Origin: a virus | Strand: one strand, 5' to 3' | Length of the DNA stretch: 64,000 bases | IMG/VR virus record: IMGVR_UViG_3300050821_022567 | Coordinates: 1-64,000 of that record | Shown: one piece after another, positions 21,881 to 29,477 of the stretch | Layout of the letters: every line of letters starts with the position of its first letter | How positions within the stretch are numbered: the first letter of the stretch is position 1 | Position numbers and translations under genes: made by a program | Notes under the pieces: model-generated | Database searches by the model: none | The model's input: only the letters and a program-made list of their open reading frames with translations | What the model was told of the DNA's origin: nothing

Positions 21881-22527
21881 GCGAAGACTTCGCTACCTTG
21901 GAAGACCGCGCTGTCGCCGCCGAGGCTCGCCTGCGCATCTCGGACGAATGGGTTGCGTTCGCGGGTCCTCGGCTGCGTGCTCTGGAGGCATTCGCTGGCG
22001 TGGCGCAAGACGTCCGGGACTGTCTTGCCCTTCATGTAACCGTTCCAGACGACCGTCTCCCGGTCGTAAACGACGCGCTGGAACGGTTCGCGGCGTCCCT
22101 GGAACAGGTGAGGCGAACGAACGGCGGGGCGGGCGAACGGTGGTGGGACGACTCGCGTGGCTCGGCACCGTCGTCGCGAGCCTCGCCACGGACGGATGGC
22201 CTCTCCGATGCCGCGCTTCTGGCGCTCGGCGCCGTCCTCGAGATCGTGCGCGAGGTCGCGCGGGAGGAGCGCGCGCATCCGCTAAACGTGACCCAAAGGA
22301 ACGTGGAGGCGGTTGTCGGCCTCCCCCGGCGCGAGTTCCTCGAAGCGGCCCGAGCGGGTGCCTTCCCTTGTACCAAGGTCCGCCGCGTCGTCATCGCTCG
22401 GACGGAAGACGTCGCGCGGTGGCTGGACGGCCGCCGAGCTCCGCGCCGAGCCTCAGGCACCCGTTCGTCCGAGGACGCCGCGCTCGCGCGCGTCGGCGCA
22501 CGCCGTGTCTCGCCGAGTCCGCGATGA
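21877..22527 (+). CDS. Excisionase/MerR-like protein A of a tandem pair
   Basis: 216 aa, ATGA overlap. The N-terminal 100 residues are helical and of no known family. Residues 140-190 form a winged-helix domain (VTQRNVEAVVGLPRREFLEAA, then VRRVVIARTEDVARWL) like excisionase or MerR-type binding domains. It ends DAALARVGARRV plus a basic tail. The next protein repeats this whole C-terminal unit, so the two arose by duplication. Probable role: DNA binding at the phage control or recombination site. Confidence 0.6.
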   Translation: MSEDFATLEDRAVAAEARLRISDEWVAFAGPRLRALEAFAGVAQDVRDCLALHVTVPDDRLPVVNDALERFAASLEQVRRTNGGAGERWWDDSRGSAPSSRASPRTDGLSDAALLALGAVLEIVREVAREERAHPLNVTQRNVEAVVGLPRREFLEAARAGAFPCTKVRRVVIARTEDVARWLDGRRAPRRASGTRSSEDAALARVGARRVSPSPR

Positions 22528-22979
22528 AGCTTCCGTTACCCCTCTCGTTCCTGTCCGCCGAGGCGAACGCGGAACTCGACCGGTACATCCGCAGGGTGGC
22601 AACTCAAGTCACCGCGCATCCGACGCACGTCTCCCAGCGGACCTGCACCGCGGTCTGCGGGGTGCCCAAGGAGGACTTCCTCGAAGCTGCACGCCGCGGG
22701 GACTTCCCGTCGTGCAAGGTCCGCCGGCTCGTTCTCGCGAAGACGGCCGACGTCGTAGCCTGGATCGAATCGCACCCGACGAATGCCGGCAAGCGACAGA
22801 AGTACGCGCCGACGCGGGTCCCGATGTCCACCGTCACCAAGGAACTGGGCGACCCGAGCACGTGGGACGCAGAGGACGCTGCCTACGAGCGCGCCACCAA
22901 GAAGCCGTCCGAGATGAGCCCGCAGGACAAGGCGCTCGCGCGGGTCGGGGCACGGCGCGTGCCCGGGAGGACGCGATGA
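22524..22979 (+). CDS. Excisionase/MerR-like protein B of a tandem pair
   Basis: 151 aa, ATGA overlap with protein A. Residues 35-85 (VSQRTCTAVCGVPKEDFLEAA, then VRRLVLAKTADVVAWI) align closely with protein A, and both end in ALARVGARRV plus a basic tail, so they are paralogues. The longer open frame upstream is noise from the overlapping gene. It likely binds DNA. The large sequence drift outside the shared domain suggests different targets or partners. Confidence 0.6.
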   Translation: MKLPLPLSFLSAEANAELDRYIRRVATQVTAHPTHVSQRTCTAVCGVPKEDFLEAARRGDFPSCKVRRLVLAKTADVVAWIESHPTNAGKRQKYAPTRVPMSTVTKELGDPSTWDAEDAAYERATKKPSEMSPQDKALARVGARRVPGRTR

Positions 22980-23221
22980 GCGCCGTGGTCCTCATCGTCT
23001 TGTTCCTGTCGGTTATGGGCGCCGTGTTGGCGGCTATCGTGTTCGTCAAGGTCCGAGATGCCGCGAAGGAGCGGCGCGCACGACTGGGCGACCCCGAGCT
23101 CAGGGACGCTTGCGCCAAGCTGGAAGCTCTCCGTATGGCTGAGGACGAATGGGCGGCCGTCAGTCCGGATGCGCGACGCTTTGCGCTCCTGGCGACGAGG
23201 CCGCCTGAAAGGCGCCCATGA
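22976..23221 (+). CDS. Small single-pass membrane protein, 81 aa
   Basis: ATGA overlap. MSAVVLIVLFLSVMGAVLAA opens one strong N-terminal membrane helix (residues 3-25), followed by a basic stretch and a helical cytoplasmic tail (ACAKLEALRMAEDEWAAV). No lipobox. No family recognised. Its place between two excisionase-like genes is unexplained. Confidence 0.6.
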   Translation: MSAVVLIVLFLSVMGAVLAAIVFVKVRDAAKERRARLGDPELRDACAKLEALRMAEDEWAAVSPDARRFALLATRPPERRP

Positions 23222-23547
23222 ACAACGTCATTCGCATCGTCCTGCAGCCCGGACAACGACTCGAGGTCACCTACGCTGAACCCGTCGCCGTCGAGCCGGC
23301 AGCGATGACGCTCGACCAATTCGCGACGCGGTACGCGACAACGTTGCGGGTCGTGCGCCGACTCATCTCCAGCGGTCGCCTCCCGGCCGTGAAGGTCGGG
23401 CGTCGGTACACCGTCCGGATCGAGGACGCGGAGAAGCTCTTCAAGTCTACGTCCTTCCGACCGCAGAAACCGGAGCCCGTCGCCGAGCAAAGCGACGAGG
23501 ACATCAAGCGCATCCTACGCAAGCGCGGGATACGGGTGCCAGATTGA
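23218..23547 (+). CDS. Excisionase-family DNA-binding protein
   Basis: 109 aa, ATGA overlap. Residues 30-70 are a typical excisionase/MerR winged helix (MTLDQFATRYATTLRVVRRL, then GRLPAVKVGRRYTVRIED). The C-terminal part is charged and short (DEDIKRILRKRGIR). It is the clearest excisionase-type member of the cluster. No integrase is present in the window to partner with. Confidence 0.7.
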   Translation: MNNVIRIVLQPGQRLEVTYAEPVAVEPAAMTLDQFATRYATTLRVVRRLISSGRLPAVKVGRRYTVRIEDAEKLFKSTSFRPQKPEPVAEQSDEDIKRILRKRGIRVPD

Positions 23548-23702
23548 GCGCCCCTGCTGTAGCCGCCATCGTCTTCGTAGCGCTCGGGCTACTCGGCCTG
23601 CTTTGGGCGGTACTCCTCGTCGACTGCGGCTGTCCCCTCTGCCGCGACCGATGGTGGCGCAGGCTCCGGAGTGCACAACGAGCGAAAGGACCGACGACAT
23701 GA
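23544..23702 (+). CDS. Tiny membrane protein with a TTG start, 52 aa
   Basis: TTG at 23544 overlaps the previous stop (TTGA), and its own stop overlaps the next ATG (ATGA), so it is framed by coupled genes on both sides. One hydrophobic segment (VAAIVFVALGLLGLLWAVLL) is followed by DCGCPLCRDRWWRRL, a Cys-x-Cys-x2-Cys motif next to Trp/Arg residues at the membrane face. Function unknown. Confidence 0.5.
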   Translation: MSAPAVAAIVFVALGLLGLLWAVLLVDCGCPLCRDRWWRRLRSAQRAKGPTT

Positions 23703-24697
23703 CGAAGCCCGCGAGCATCACCCGCCTCGAGAACGACGACGGCATCTGGTACGTCATCGACGACCCCGACCACAACGAGCCCGGCGAAGGCGGCGGGGTC
23801 CACTACGCGATCCCGATCGAGCTCCTCGGCACGGTCATCGGAGACATCTGCGTCGACCTCGCCTTTCTGGATGACCAGGAGTTGGCCGAGCAGGACCCGA
23901 GCAGCACCACCGACATCGACGGAAAGGACGTCTCGGTCTGGATCAAGCCGGAAGGCTACTACGTGATGCTCTCGTTCAACCGCGGCGAGAGGACGTTCGT
24001 TCTCGGCTTCACGGATGCAGAGCGGCTCGGGTCGGCCCTTGTCTCAGCCAGTAAGAAGGCGGGCGCTCTGCTCTCGCCCGCGGGCATTCCTGACGAGCTA
24101 TTCGAGGCTGTCGAGAAGGGCGGGGACGCCGCCCCACCGCCCTCGCAAAGGGAGCGCTTCGCCAAGAAGTTCGAGGCGGAGCGCGTCGTGGTCGTGTCCG
24201 ACGAGCCTCCAGCCGTCGCCCCCACGGATTCTTCGGAAGCTCTCGCGTCGAAGAAGACGACGCTCGAGCAGATCGACGAATGGCTGGCTATCCAACAGCC
24301 GACGGACTCATGGGGAGTCAATGCCGTCGAGTCCGGTCGCTTCCTGCGGAAGCGCGTGGCGCAACTCGAGGAGGAGCAAATCCGCTTGGCGTCGGAGCTT
24401 CTGCTCGTGGGCGCTCGGGCCAGCGACGCCGAGCGCGAGGCCGAACAGATGCGGCCCCTGGTCGACGGTGCCACCCGGATAGTCTTCCGGAGGCCGGACG
24501 GGACGCGCGGCGCCGTTGCTCGACAGACGCCGGACGGGCTTTCTTGGGTCGTCGACGCCTTCGTCAAGGACGACTTCGAGAACGATGCGGGAGACGTGAT
24601 GCAGCTCGTGAAGCGGGGCCTCTCGAAGGACGAAGCGCTCGCTGTCGCCCAGGACCTCGCCGCTCGCGGCATCGCTCCGGTCGTGAACGATGTCTGA
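23699..24697 (+). CDS. Hypothetical protein, 332 aa
   Basis: ATG at 23699 (ATGA). The N-terminal 125 residues are alpha/beta and acidic (DDPDHNEPGEGGGVHYAIPI, VSVWIKPEGYYVMLSFNRGE). The middle is Pro/Ala-rich. A coiled coil (RKRVAQLEEEQIRLASELL) lies at 215-245, followed by a small C-terminal beta/helix domain. I do not recognise a family. The overlap with the DUF5131 gene suggests co-expression. Confidence 0.6.
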   Translation: MTKPASITRLENDDGIWYVIDDPDHNEPGEGGGVHYAIPIELLGTVIGDICVDLAFLDDQELAEQDPSSTTDIDGKDVSVWIKPEGYYVMLSFNRGERTFVLGFTDAERLGSALVSASKKAGALLSPAGIPDELFEAVEKGGDAAPPPSQRERFAKKFEAERVVVVSDEPPAVAPTDSSEALASKKTTLEQIDEWLAIQQPTDSWGVNAVESGRFLRKRVAQLEEEQIRLASELLLVGARASDAEREAEQMRPLVDGATRIVFRRPDGTRGAVARQTPDGLSWVVDAFVKDDFENDAGDVMQLVKRGLSKDEALAVAQDLAARGIAPVVNDV

Positions 24698-25658
24698 GAC
24701 CTCGATCGCCTGGACGCGCCGCCCGCGCGCTGACGGCTCTCTCATCCCCGGATTCACGTTCTCCCCCTGGTGGGGGTGCACGAAGATCAGCCCTGCCTGC
24801 ACGCATTGCTACGCCGACGCGTTCAGCACCCGCGTGGGGCACGGCAAGCGTCTTCCGCTCATCTGGGGCCCGCACGCGGAGCGGCGCTTCTTCTCCGACA
24901 AGCACTGGCTCGAGCCGCTCAAGTGGAACCGGTCCGCCGCGCGCGCGCGGGAGCGCCGCTGCGTCTTCTGCGCCTCGATGGCGGACGTCTTCGAGCGGGT
25001 CGCGGGGCCCGTCGGGGAGCGAATGGACGAGGCCCGCGAGCGCCTCTGGCCGCTCATCGAGGCGACGCCGTGGCTCGACTGGCAGCTTCTCACGAAGCGG
25101 CCCGAGAACATCCTCCCGATGATCCCGGCGCATTGGCGGCGCGCGATGCCAGTCAATCTCTGGCTCGGCACGACCGTGGAGAGCGCCGTCTACATCCCGC
25201 GCATTCAGCACTTGCTCCGGACGCGCGCGGCCATCACGTTCGTCTCCGCCGAGCCGCTGCTCGAGGACATCAGCGAAGCGGTGCTGCCCTACCTCGGGAT
25301 GCGCCCGCTCGAGACGAACGACGGGCTCTGGCTCGGGGGGGACGACCCGCGCGTGCCATCGCTGGGAGGAACGCGCTGGCCTGCGCTCGACCAGATCATC
25401 GTCGGCGGCGAGAGCGGCGGGAAGGCCCGCGGCTTTGACGTCGCTTGGGCGCGGCGACTGCGCTCCGTCTGCGGCATCCTTGGGACGTCGTATTTCTGCA
25501 AGCAGCTCGGCGCCCGTCCCTTCGATAGCGTGCCACCTCCCGGTCTCGCGCTCCCATCGAAGTTCGCGTCGCGTGCCGCGGAGGATCCGAGCGAGTGGCC
25601 GCACGACCTTCGAGTCCGCGAATTCCCGCGCTCGGCCGCGCCGCTCGAATCCGCCTAG
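24690..25658 (+). CDS. DUF5131 (phage Gp37/Gp68 family) protein
   Basis: 322 aa. A conserved family widespread in phages and plasmids with a radical-SAM-like fold and a cysteine cluster, seen here as WWGCTKISPACTHCYA near residue 28. Other family marks are HWLEPLKWNR, CVFCASMADVFE, LLTKRPENI, LWLGTTVES, VSAEPLLEDI and IIVGGESGGKARGF. Its reaction is not known. Last gene of the plus-strand block; it shares four bases with the convergent gene that follows. A related-looking protein (DUF7227-like) lies at 50292-51254. Confidence 0.85.
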   Translation: MSETSIAWTRRPRADGSLIPGFTFSPWWGCTKISPACTHCYADAFSTRVGHGKRLPLIWGPHAERRFFSDKHWLEPLKWNRSAARARERRCVFCASMADVFERVAGPVGERMDEARERLWPLIEATPWLDWQLLTKRPENILPMIPAHWRRAMPVNLWLGTTVESAVYIPRIQHLLRTRAAITFVSAEPLLEDISEAVLPYLGMRPLETNDGLWLGGDDPRVPSLGGTRWPALDQIIVGGESGGKARGFDVAWARRLRSVCGILGTSYFCKQLGARPFDSVPPPGLALPSKFASRAAEDPSEWPHDLRVREFPRSAAPLESA

Positions 25659-25975
25659 AGTTTCTGAAGAGTGCCGTCCTTCCACAGGACGACCACCTTC
25701 CCCGGCTCCTGCGCGGCCGCCAGGTCCTCGGCCACATCCTCCGCCTTCCTCTGCACGCCGCTCGCCGGCGGCGGCGCGGGGCCGCGATCGAACAGTCGCC
25801 GCTCGAGATTCGCCGCGCGCGACTCGGCCAGCTGCCGCGCGTGCCGCTCCCGAAAGAGCTCCTCCTCCACGAGGAAGAGGTGGCGCGCGAGCGACTGCAG
25901 CGCCCAGCGCGACGCCTCGCGCTCGTTCTCGTAGGCGACCTCGAAGCTTTCTTCGAGCGTGAGACGTCTCGGCAT
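25655..25975 (-). CDS. Hypothetical coiled-coil protein, 106 aa
   Basis: Last gene of the long minus-strand block, converging on the DUF5131 gene with a 4-base overlap. The protein is mostly one long helix (EESFEVAYENEREASRWALQ, then LVEEELFRERHARQLAESRA), then a short Pro-rich part and KVVVLWKDGTLQKL. GGGGAG before the ATG supports the start. Function unknown. Confidence 0.6.
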   Translation of the reverse strand: MPRRLTLEESFEVAYENEREASRWALQSLARHLFLVEEELFRERHARQLAESRAANLERRLFDRGPAPPPASGVQRKAEDVAEDLAAAQEPGKVVVLWKDGTLQKL

Positions 25976-26003
25976 GGGGACTCCCCCGCCGAACGCTCGG
26001 CGG

Positions 26004-26255
26004 TCAGCGCGTACGAAACATCGGAACCGGGAACCACTCGAGCGCGCGCTCGAAGGCTTCGAACCGCGCGCCCTCGGCGCCGCACACCGGACAGCGGGCG
26101 GTGCACCCCGGCGGCGCCGCCGACAACGTTTCGCAGCCGCAGTTCCGGCAGGTCACGGTCCCGACCGTAGCTTCCTCGCAAACGCAGGTCGCCGCCTCGG
26201 GCGTCTTTGGACGTCGCCGTGCACGCTCAGTCATCATGTCGATCACTTGCCCCAC
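26004..26255 (-). CDS. Small zinc-ribbon protein, 83 aa
   Basis: Cysteines at CVC, CRNCGC, C-T-A-R-C and CPVCG make a zinc ribbon in the second half; the N-terminus is basic. Starts are a GTG at 26253 or an ATG pair four to six codons later. The 87-base gap upstream is the only break between 25975 and 27576 and may hold its promoter. Confidence 0.5.
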   Translation of the reverse strand: MGQVIDMMTERARRRPKTPEAATCVCEEATVGTVTCRNCGCETLSAAPPGCTARCPVCGAEGARFEAFERALEWFPVPMFRTR

Positions 26256-26342
26256 GCGCCAAAGGTGACCGCTTTGGACCGCGTGTGCAAGGTGCGCGCC
26301 GTCGATTGTTGAAAAAAGTTGTGGCGCCTCGGTGACGAGCGA

Positions 26343-26597
26343 CTAGGGGAGCCGCGCGCTCGCGACCAAGCCCGGGGGCGGCATCGCTTCCCCGTTCGCG
26401 TGCGGGTACTGCCGAGCGAGCCGCGCGCGCTCGCGCAGTACCGCCGTCTCGATCTCGCGGGGCGTCGGCCACCGCGTTAGATTTGGCCGCGCGTCGTCCG
26501 GGTGCGGGAGCGGGTTTCGATTGGCCTCCGCCTGCGCGCGCGCGATCGCGGCGTCAAGTCGGGAGAGCTGGTCGCGGGTGAGCGGGAGTCGGCTCAT
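26343..26597 (-). CDS. Hypothetical protein, 84 aa
   Basis: ATGA overlap with the upstream gene. The N-terminal half is a helix (LTRDQLSRLDAAIARAQAEA), the rest Pro/Arg-rich. No motif recognised. It is coupled to its neighbours by the overlapping start. Confidence 0.5.
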   Translation of the reverse strand: MSRLPLTRDQLSRLDAAIARAQAEANRNPLPHPDDARPNLTRWPTPREIETAVLRERARLARQYPHANGEAMPPPGLVASARLP

Positions 26598-26776
26598 CGG
26601 CGCACCCGAGCCGCGTCCATGCGCGCGCTCATGATGTCGAAGTGCACCTTGGCTGCGGCGTAGGACATCCCAGCCTTGCCCGATGCCATCGACGCGGGGA
26701 GGAGAAGGACCTTCGCGATCTCCCGATCGCAGAACGCGAGGAAGTCCTCCGCGGTGGGGTGGGGTCGTTCGTTCAT
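26594..26776 (-). CDS. Hypothetical protein, 60 aa
   Basis: ATG at 26774-26776, overlapping the upstream gene's end. The peptide begins MNERPHPTAEDFLAFCDREI and continues as a helical chain (GMSYAAAKVHFDIMSARMDA). No cysteine motif. A longer in-frame extension upstream is noise from the neighbouring gene. Function unknown. Confidence 0.5.
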   Translation of the reverse strand: MNERPHPTAEDFLAFCDREIAKVLLLPASMASGKAGMSYAAAKVHFDIMSARMDAARVRR

Positions 26777-26883
26777 CGCGGTTCCTTCGCCGGCGGCCGG
26801 CACGCCGCGCAGCGCGCGTGCCCGGTACCGAAGCACTCGAGGCAAAAGAGGCTCTGCCAGAACGCTTTCCACTTCTTCAACAT
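26773..26883 (-). CDS. Tiny zinc-knuckle protein, 36 aa
   Basis: ATG at 26881-26883 with GGAGAGG upstream. It starts MLKKWKAFWQSLF and then has CLECFGTGHARCAAC, a perfect C-x2-C-x7-C-x2-C knuckle, with a basic tail. Too short for most gene finders, but the ribosome site and coupled overlaps support it. Confidence 0.5.
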   Translation of the reverse strand: MLKKWKAFWQSLFCLECFGTGHARCAACRPPAKEPR

Positions 26884-27230
26884 GGGATCCTCTCCAGCGA
26901 GCGTCGCCGCCGCCACCATCGTCGCCAAACCGGGTACGCGAGGAAGACCGCCACCCCCGCGAGGGCGCTCCACGCGCCGAGCGCTACGAAGTACACGCAC
27001 CAGAGAATCTCCTTCGCGACGAAGTAGTGGATGAGCTTCCGGTGGCAGGGCACCGACGGTCGCGCGCGCATGGCTTCCTGCTCGGCGAGCCTCTCGCTCA
27101 CGCTCGCATGTCCAAAGCCGCAGAGGACGGCCGCGGACCCGACCCACTCGATCGCGCGGCCGTGCGTGACGAGTATCGTCGCCGCGAGGATCAGCGCGAC
27201 GACTATCGTCTCTCCCATCCACGTCCTCAC
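26877..27230 (-). CDS. Membrane protein with three likely helices, 117 aa
   Basis: GTG at 27228-27230 overlaps the upstream stop (GTGA). Hydrophobic segments are near the N-terminus (ETIVVALILAATILVTHG) and at LIHYFVAKEILWCVYFVALG and AWSALAGVAVFLAYPVW, followed by a very basic tail (RRWWRRRRSLERIPC) that should face the cytoplasm. No lysis-gene motif. Function unknown. Confidence 0.6.
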   Translation of the reverse strand: MRTWMGETIVVALILAATILVTHGRAIEWVGSAAVLCGFGHASVSERLAEQEAMRARPSVPCHRKLIHYFVAKEILWCVYFVALGAWSALAGVAVFLAYPVWRRWWRRRRSLERIPC

Positions 27231-27406
27231 GGAATCCTCCGGAACCACCGCTCGTGTCTCACCCAGTGCATCTGCCGCTCGTGCGGGTGCTCCACGAGCT
27301 CGGCCATCGTCGCTTCGAACCATGCCATCGTCGCGCAGAGCCACGGCGGGAAGCCGATGCCGCGCACGCCCCGTCGCGCTCGTCGCCTTCGCCGCGCGCC
27401 TCCCAT
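27227..27406 (-). CDS. Hypothetical protein, 59 aa
   Basis: ATG at 27404-27406, coupled to the upstream gene through TGATG. Arg-rich N-terminus, then a hydrophobic/Trp-containing stretch (GIGFPPWLCATMAWFEATMA) and a His/Arg-rich end (MHWVRHERWFRRIP). No family recognised. Confidence 0.45.
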   Translation of the reverse strand: MGGARRRRRARRGVRGIGFPPWLCATMAWFEATMAELVEHPHERQMHWVRHERWFRRIP

Positions 27407-27576
27407 CAGGCGACGAGCCTCGGCGGCCGCGTCACCTGCTCGACCGTTGTCACCCACACCGCCTGCATCGCGGCGAAGCGGCGCCACGCGAGCGCGACGT
27501 AGTGCGCGCGACGGCTCTCGCGGGAGAGCCGCTTCCGTTCGGCGCGCGTCAGTCGGGCGGATTGAATGATGTTCAT
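27406..27576 (-). CDS. Hypothetical basic protein, 56 aa
   Basis: ATG at 27574-27576. It begins MNIIQSARLTRAERKRL and is a helical, Arg-rich protein with a C-terminal VWVTTVEQVTRPPRL. No good ribosome site is visible; the sequence just upstream is unusually AT-rich (TTTATTTAT), possibly a -10 region. It is the first gene of a six-gene run of very small coupled genes. Confidence 0.45.
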   Translation of the reverse strand: MNIIQSARLTRAERKRLSRESRRAHYVALAWRRFAAMQAVWVTTVEQVTRPPRLVA

Positions 27577-27661
27577 ATAAATAAAGCCACGGTCTGGGAC
27601 GCTCTTACGGGGCGACTAAGCGCCCCCGCCAGCTGCGCTGCGTGGTCGGCCTCGACGGGAG

Positions 27662-27709
27662 CGAGGTCGCGACCTCGGGTTGCCGTCTCGAGAAGGGCCA
27701 GCCTTCTCG
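27662..27709. repeat. Two adjacent perfect inverted repeats in a 285-base gap
   Basis: CGAGGTCGCGACCTCG (27662-27677) is a perfect 16-bp palindrome. Eleven bases later, CGAGAAGG-GCCAG-CCTTCTCG (27689-27709) is a perfect 8-bp stem with a 5-base loop. They lie in 27577-27861, one of the largest gene-free stretches. The left element looks like a protein-binding palindrome, the right one like an RNA hairpin. Nothing else in the gap looks like a gene. Confidence 0.55.
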
Positions 27710-27861
27710 GCTCTGGACGTGCTCACGTTGCCGCGCGCCCGCCCTGCTCCCATATCCCGCAGGTGCGTTCGCCCGCGTGCCTCTGCGTCTTCGCGCGCGC
27801 GACTGGTCGCCCAAAGTGGCGATGCCAACAGCGACTTAGGTGATTGATTCCGAAGCATTGG

Positions 27862-28071
27862 CTACTTTCGTCGTCGATAGATCACATCGCGCCTCGCCTC
27901 CGCCACGAATCGCGCGGGTGAGAGCCAGCGCTTCCACGCTTCGAGGAAGAGGAGCGACACGTGTGCCCCGTTCAGGACGGCCGTGTGCGATGCGCCGATC
28001 GCAATCGTGCACCATCGGCCCGGCCCGACGAGGCCGTCCGTCGCTTCGACGATGCCGGCATGGAAGTGCAT
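27862..28071 (-). CDS. Hypothetical protein, 69 aa
   Basis: ATG at 28069-28071, abutting the upstream gene's stop. It reads MHFHAGIVEATDGLVG, has a small hydrophobic core (VSLLFLEAWKRWLS) and a basic end (ARRDVIYRRRK). No known family. Last gene before the gap with the two palindromes. Confidence 0.5.
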   Translation of the reverse strand: MHFHAGIVEATDGLVGPGRWCTIAIGASHTAVLNGAHVSLLFLEAWKRWLSPARFVAEARRDVIYRRRK

Positions 28072-28599
28072 TCAACCGCTCCGCTTCGCCGCCGGCGCGC
28101 TGGCGCCCTCGACGAGGTGCGTGCCGCTTTCGGTCTCCTCCGCGAAGGAGGGTATCGGTCGCTCCAGGCGGGTCGGCGTCATCAGCGACTGCGTCGCCTT
28201 GACGAAGCTCTCCTCGACCTGCACCACGCGCTCCTCCGTCGCGCGCTGCCTCGCGCGCAGCCGGGTGATCTCCGTCCGCAGCTCCCGGTTCCGCTCGAGC
28301 GAATCGCGTAGCTGGGTGCGCGTCTGCTCGAGCATCTCGCTCAACTCTTCGACCGTCAGCCCGCGCTCTCCGACTCCGTGCCACGCCTGCCGCAGGCGGT
28401 TGATCGACGTCAGCGCCCAACGTCCACCGATCTTGATCACCACCGGGTCGTCGTGCTTCGTGTGGATCGAGAAGAGCTTCCTCCGCATGCGCTCGGTGCG
28501 CCATCGAAACGCGCGCGCCAGGTCCGCGATGAAGATCGGTTGGTCCTGCGGCAGGTCGCGAAGGGACGGCGGCGCCTCTCTCTTTCCGTCGTCGTTCAT
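28072..28599 (-). CDS. Helix-turn-helix and coiled-coil protein, 175 aa
   Basis: Residues 20-70 look like a winged helix (IFIADLARAFRWRTERMRRK, then DPVVIKIGGRWALTSINRL). Residues 82-135 are a long coiled coil (LSEMLEQTRTQLRDSLERNR onward). The tail is disordered. This build suits a dimeric DNA-binding protein. It overlaps the upstream gene by ATGA. Family unknown. Confidence 0.6.
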   Translation of the reverse strand: MNDDGKREAPPSLRDLPQDQPIFIADLARAFRWRTERMRRKLFSIHTKHDDPVVIKIGGRWALTSINRLRQAWHGVGERGLTVEELSEMLEQTRTQLRDSLERNRELRTEITRLRARQRATEERVVQVEESFVKATQSLMTPTRLERPIPSFAEETESGTHLVEGASAPAAKRSG

Positions 28600-29396
28600 C
28601 GGCGACCACCGCCGTTCATCATCCGCTCCGCGATCTCGTCCGCGCGGCGTCGCTGCTCCACGAAGTCGTCGATCGCGCGCATGCGCTCCTCGACCGTCTC
28701 GGGCCTCTTCGGCTGCAGCGACGCCGCGATCTCCACGTTCCGCTTCTCGAGCTGCTCCTTCTTCGCGACGCGGACCTTGTAGTCGAACGCGTCGCGCTCA
28801 TCCAAGATGGGGACGAATCGCTCGACCACCTCGTCGACCAGATCGTCCGCCCAGTCGCGGATGCGCAGGAGGCGCGGCGGAATTCCCTTCCCGTCCTCGT
28901 TCAGGCTCGCGCACTCCCACTGCAGGAACTCGAAGACGCTCTCTCCCGTGCGCTTCTTGCGGTCCCGGAGCTCGGCCGCATAGGGGCACTTCGCTGCGCC
29001 GACCGCAGCCAAACAGCGGTGACCGTCTCCCTTCTTGAAGGCGTAACGCATCTTGGGGGAGAGCCCGCGCGGCGTGAACGCCAGGTGCGCGACCTCGAAG
29101 TCCTCGCGCGTCATCTCCGCCGTCGCCCATTCGAGCCGGCGAATCTCCGCCGCCGCCCGCATCCGCGCCGGGCTCCGCATCTTCATGTGGAGCGCCGCGA
29201 TCCGCGCCGCGTCCCACACGAGCCCCCCTCCCCCGCCCGCGATGTTCTGCGCCGCGAAGCCGATCGCCGACGCGGACGAGCCGAAGACCCACGCGAGCGA
29301 CTCCTCTGCCGCTTTGAAGCGGAGCGGATTCATCCGCGGCGTCTCTTCGGTCTCTTCGGTCTCCCCATCGAGGAGACTCCGGTCTTCGACAACCAT
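28596..29396 (-). CDS. Hypothetical protein, 266 aa
   Basis: The N-terminal part is acidic (GETEETEETPRM), so the functional start may be the internal Met at residue 22. The middle has a Gly-rich AAQNIAGGGGGLVWDAARIA stretch, then LSPKMRYAFKKGDGHRCLAA and a CPYAAELRDRKKR segment. The C-terminal third is helical with a coiled coil near 210-230. I do not recognise it. It may work with the coupled HTH protein at 28072-28599. The 81 bases upstream contain GGAC...GTCC followed by GGGTTTT, a weak terminator-like structure. Confidence 0.55.
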   Translation of the reverse strand: MVVEDRSLLDGETEETEETPRMNPLRFKAAEESLAWVFGSSASAIGFAAQNIAGGGGGLVWDAARIAALHMKMRSPARMRAAAEIRRLEWATAEMTREDFEVAHLAFTPRGLSPKMRYAFKKGDGHRCLAAVGAAKCPYAAELRDRKKRTGESVFEFLQWECASLNEDGKGIPPRLLRIRDWADDLVDEVVERFVPILDERDAFDYKVRVAKKEQLEKRNVEIAASLQPKRPETVEERMRAIDDFVEQRRRADEIAERMMNGGGRR

Positions 29397-29477
29397 CGAG
29401 GCCCTTTCGCCCGAGACCTGCTCGGACCGTCGCAGTCATGAACCCTAGAAAACCCGGACCGATCCGTCCAGTCTCGT

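Noticed and set aside
26256-26342. Possible rho-independent terminator with a T-run (TTTTTTC on the minus strand)
   Set aside because: The sequence before the T-run does not form a stable hairpin. The gap more likely holds a promoter, but no box is convincing.
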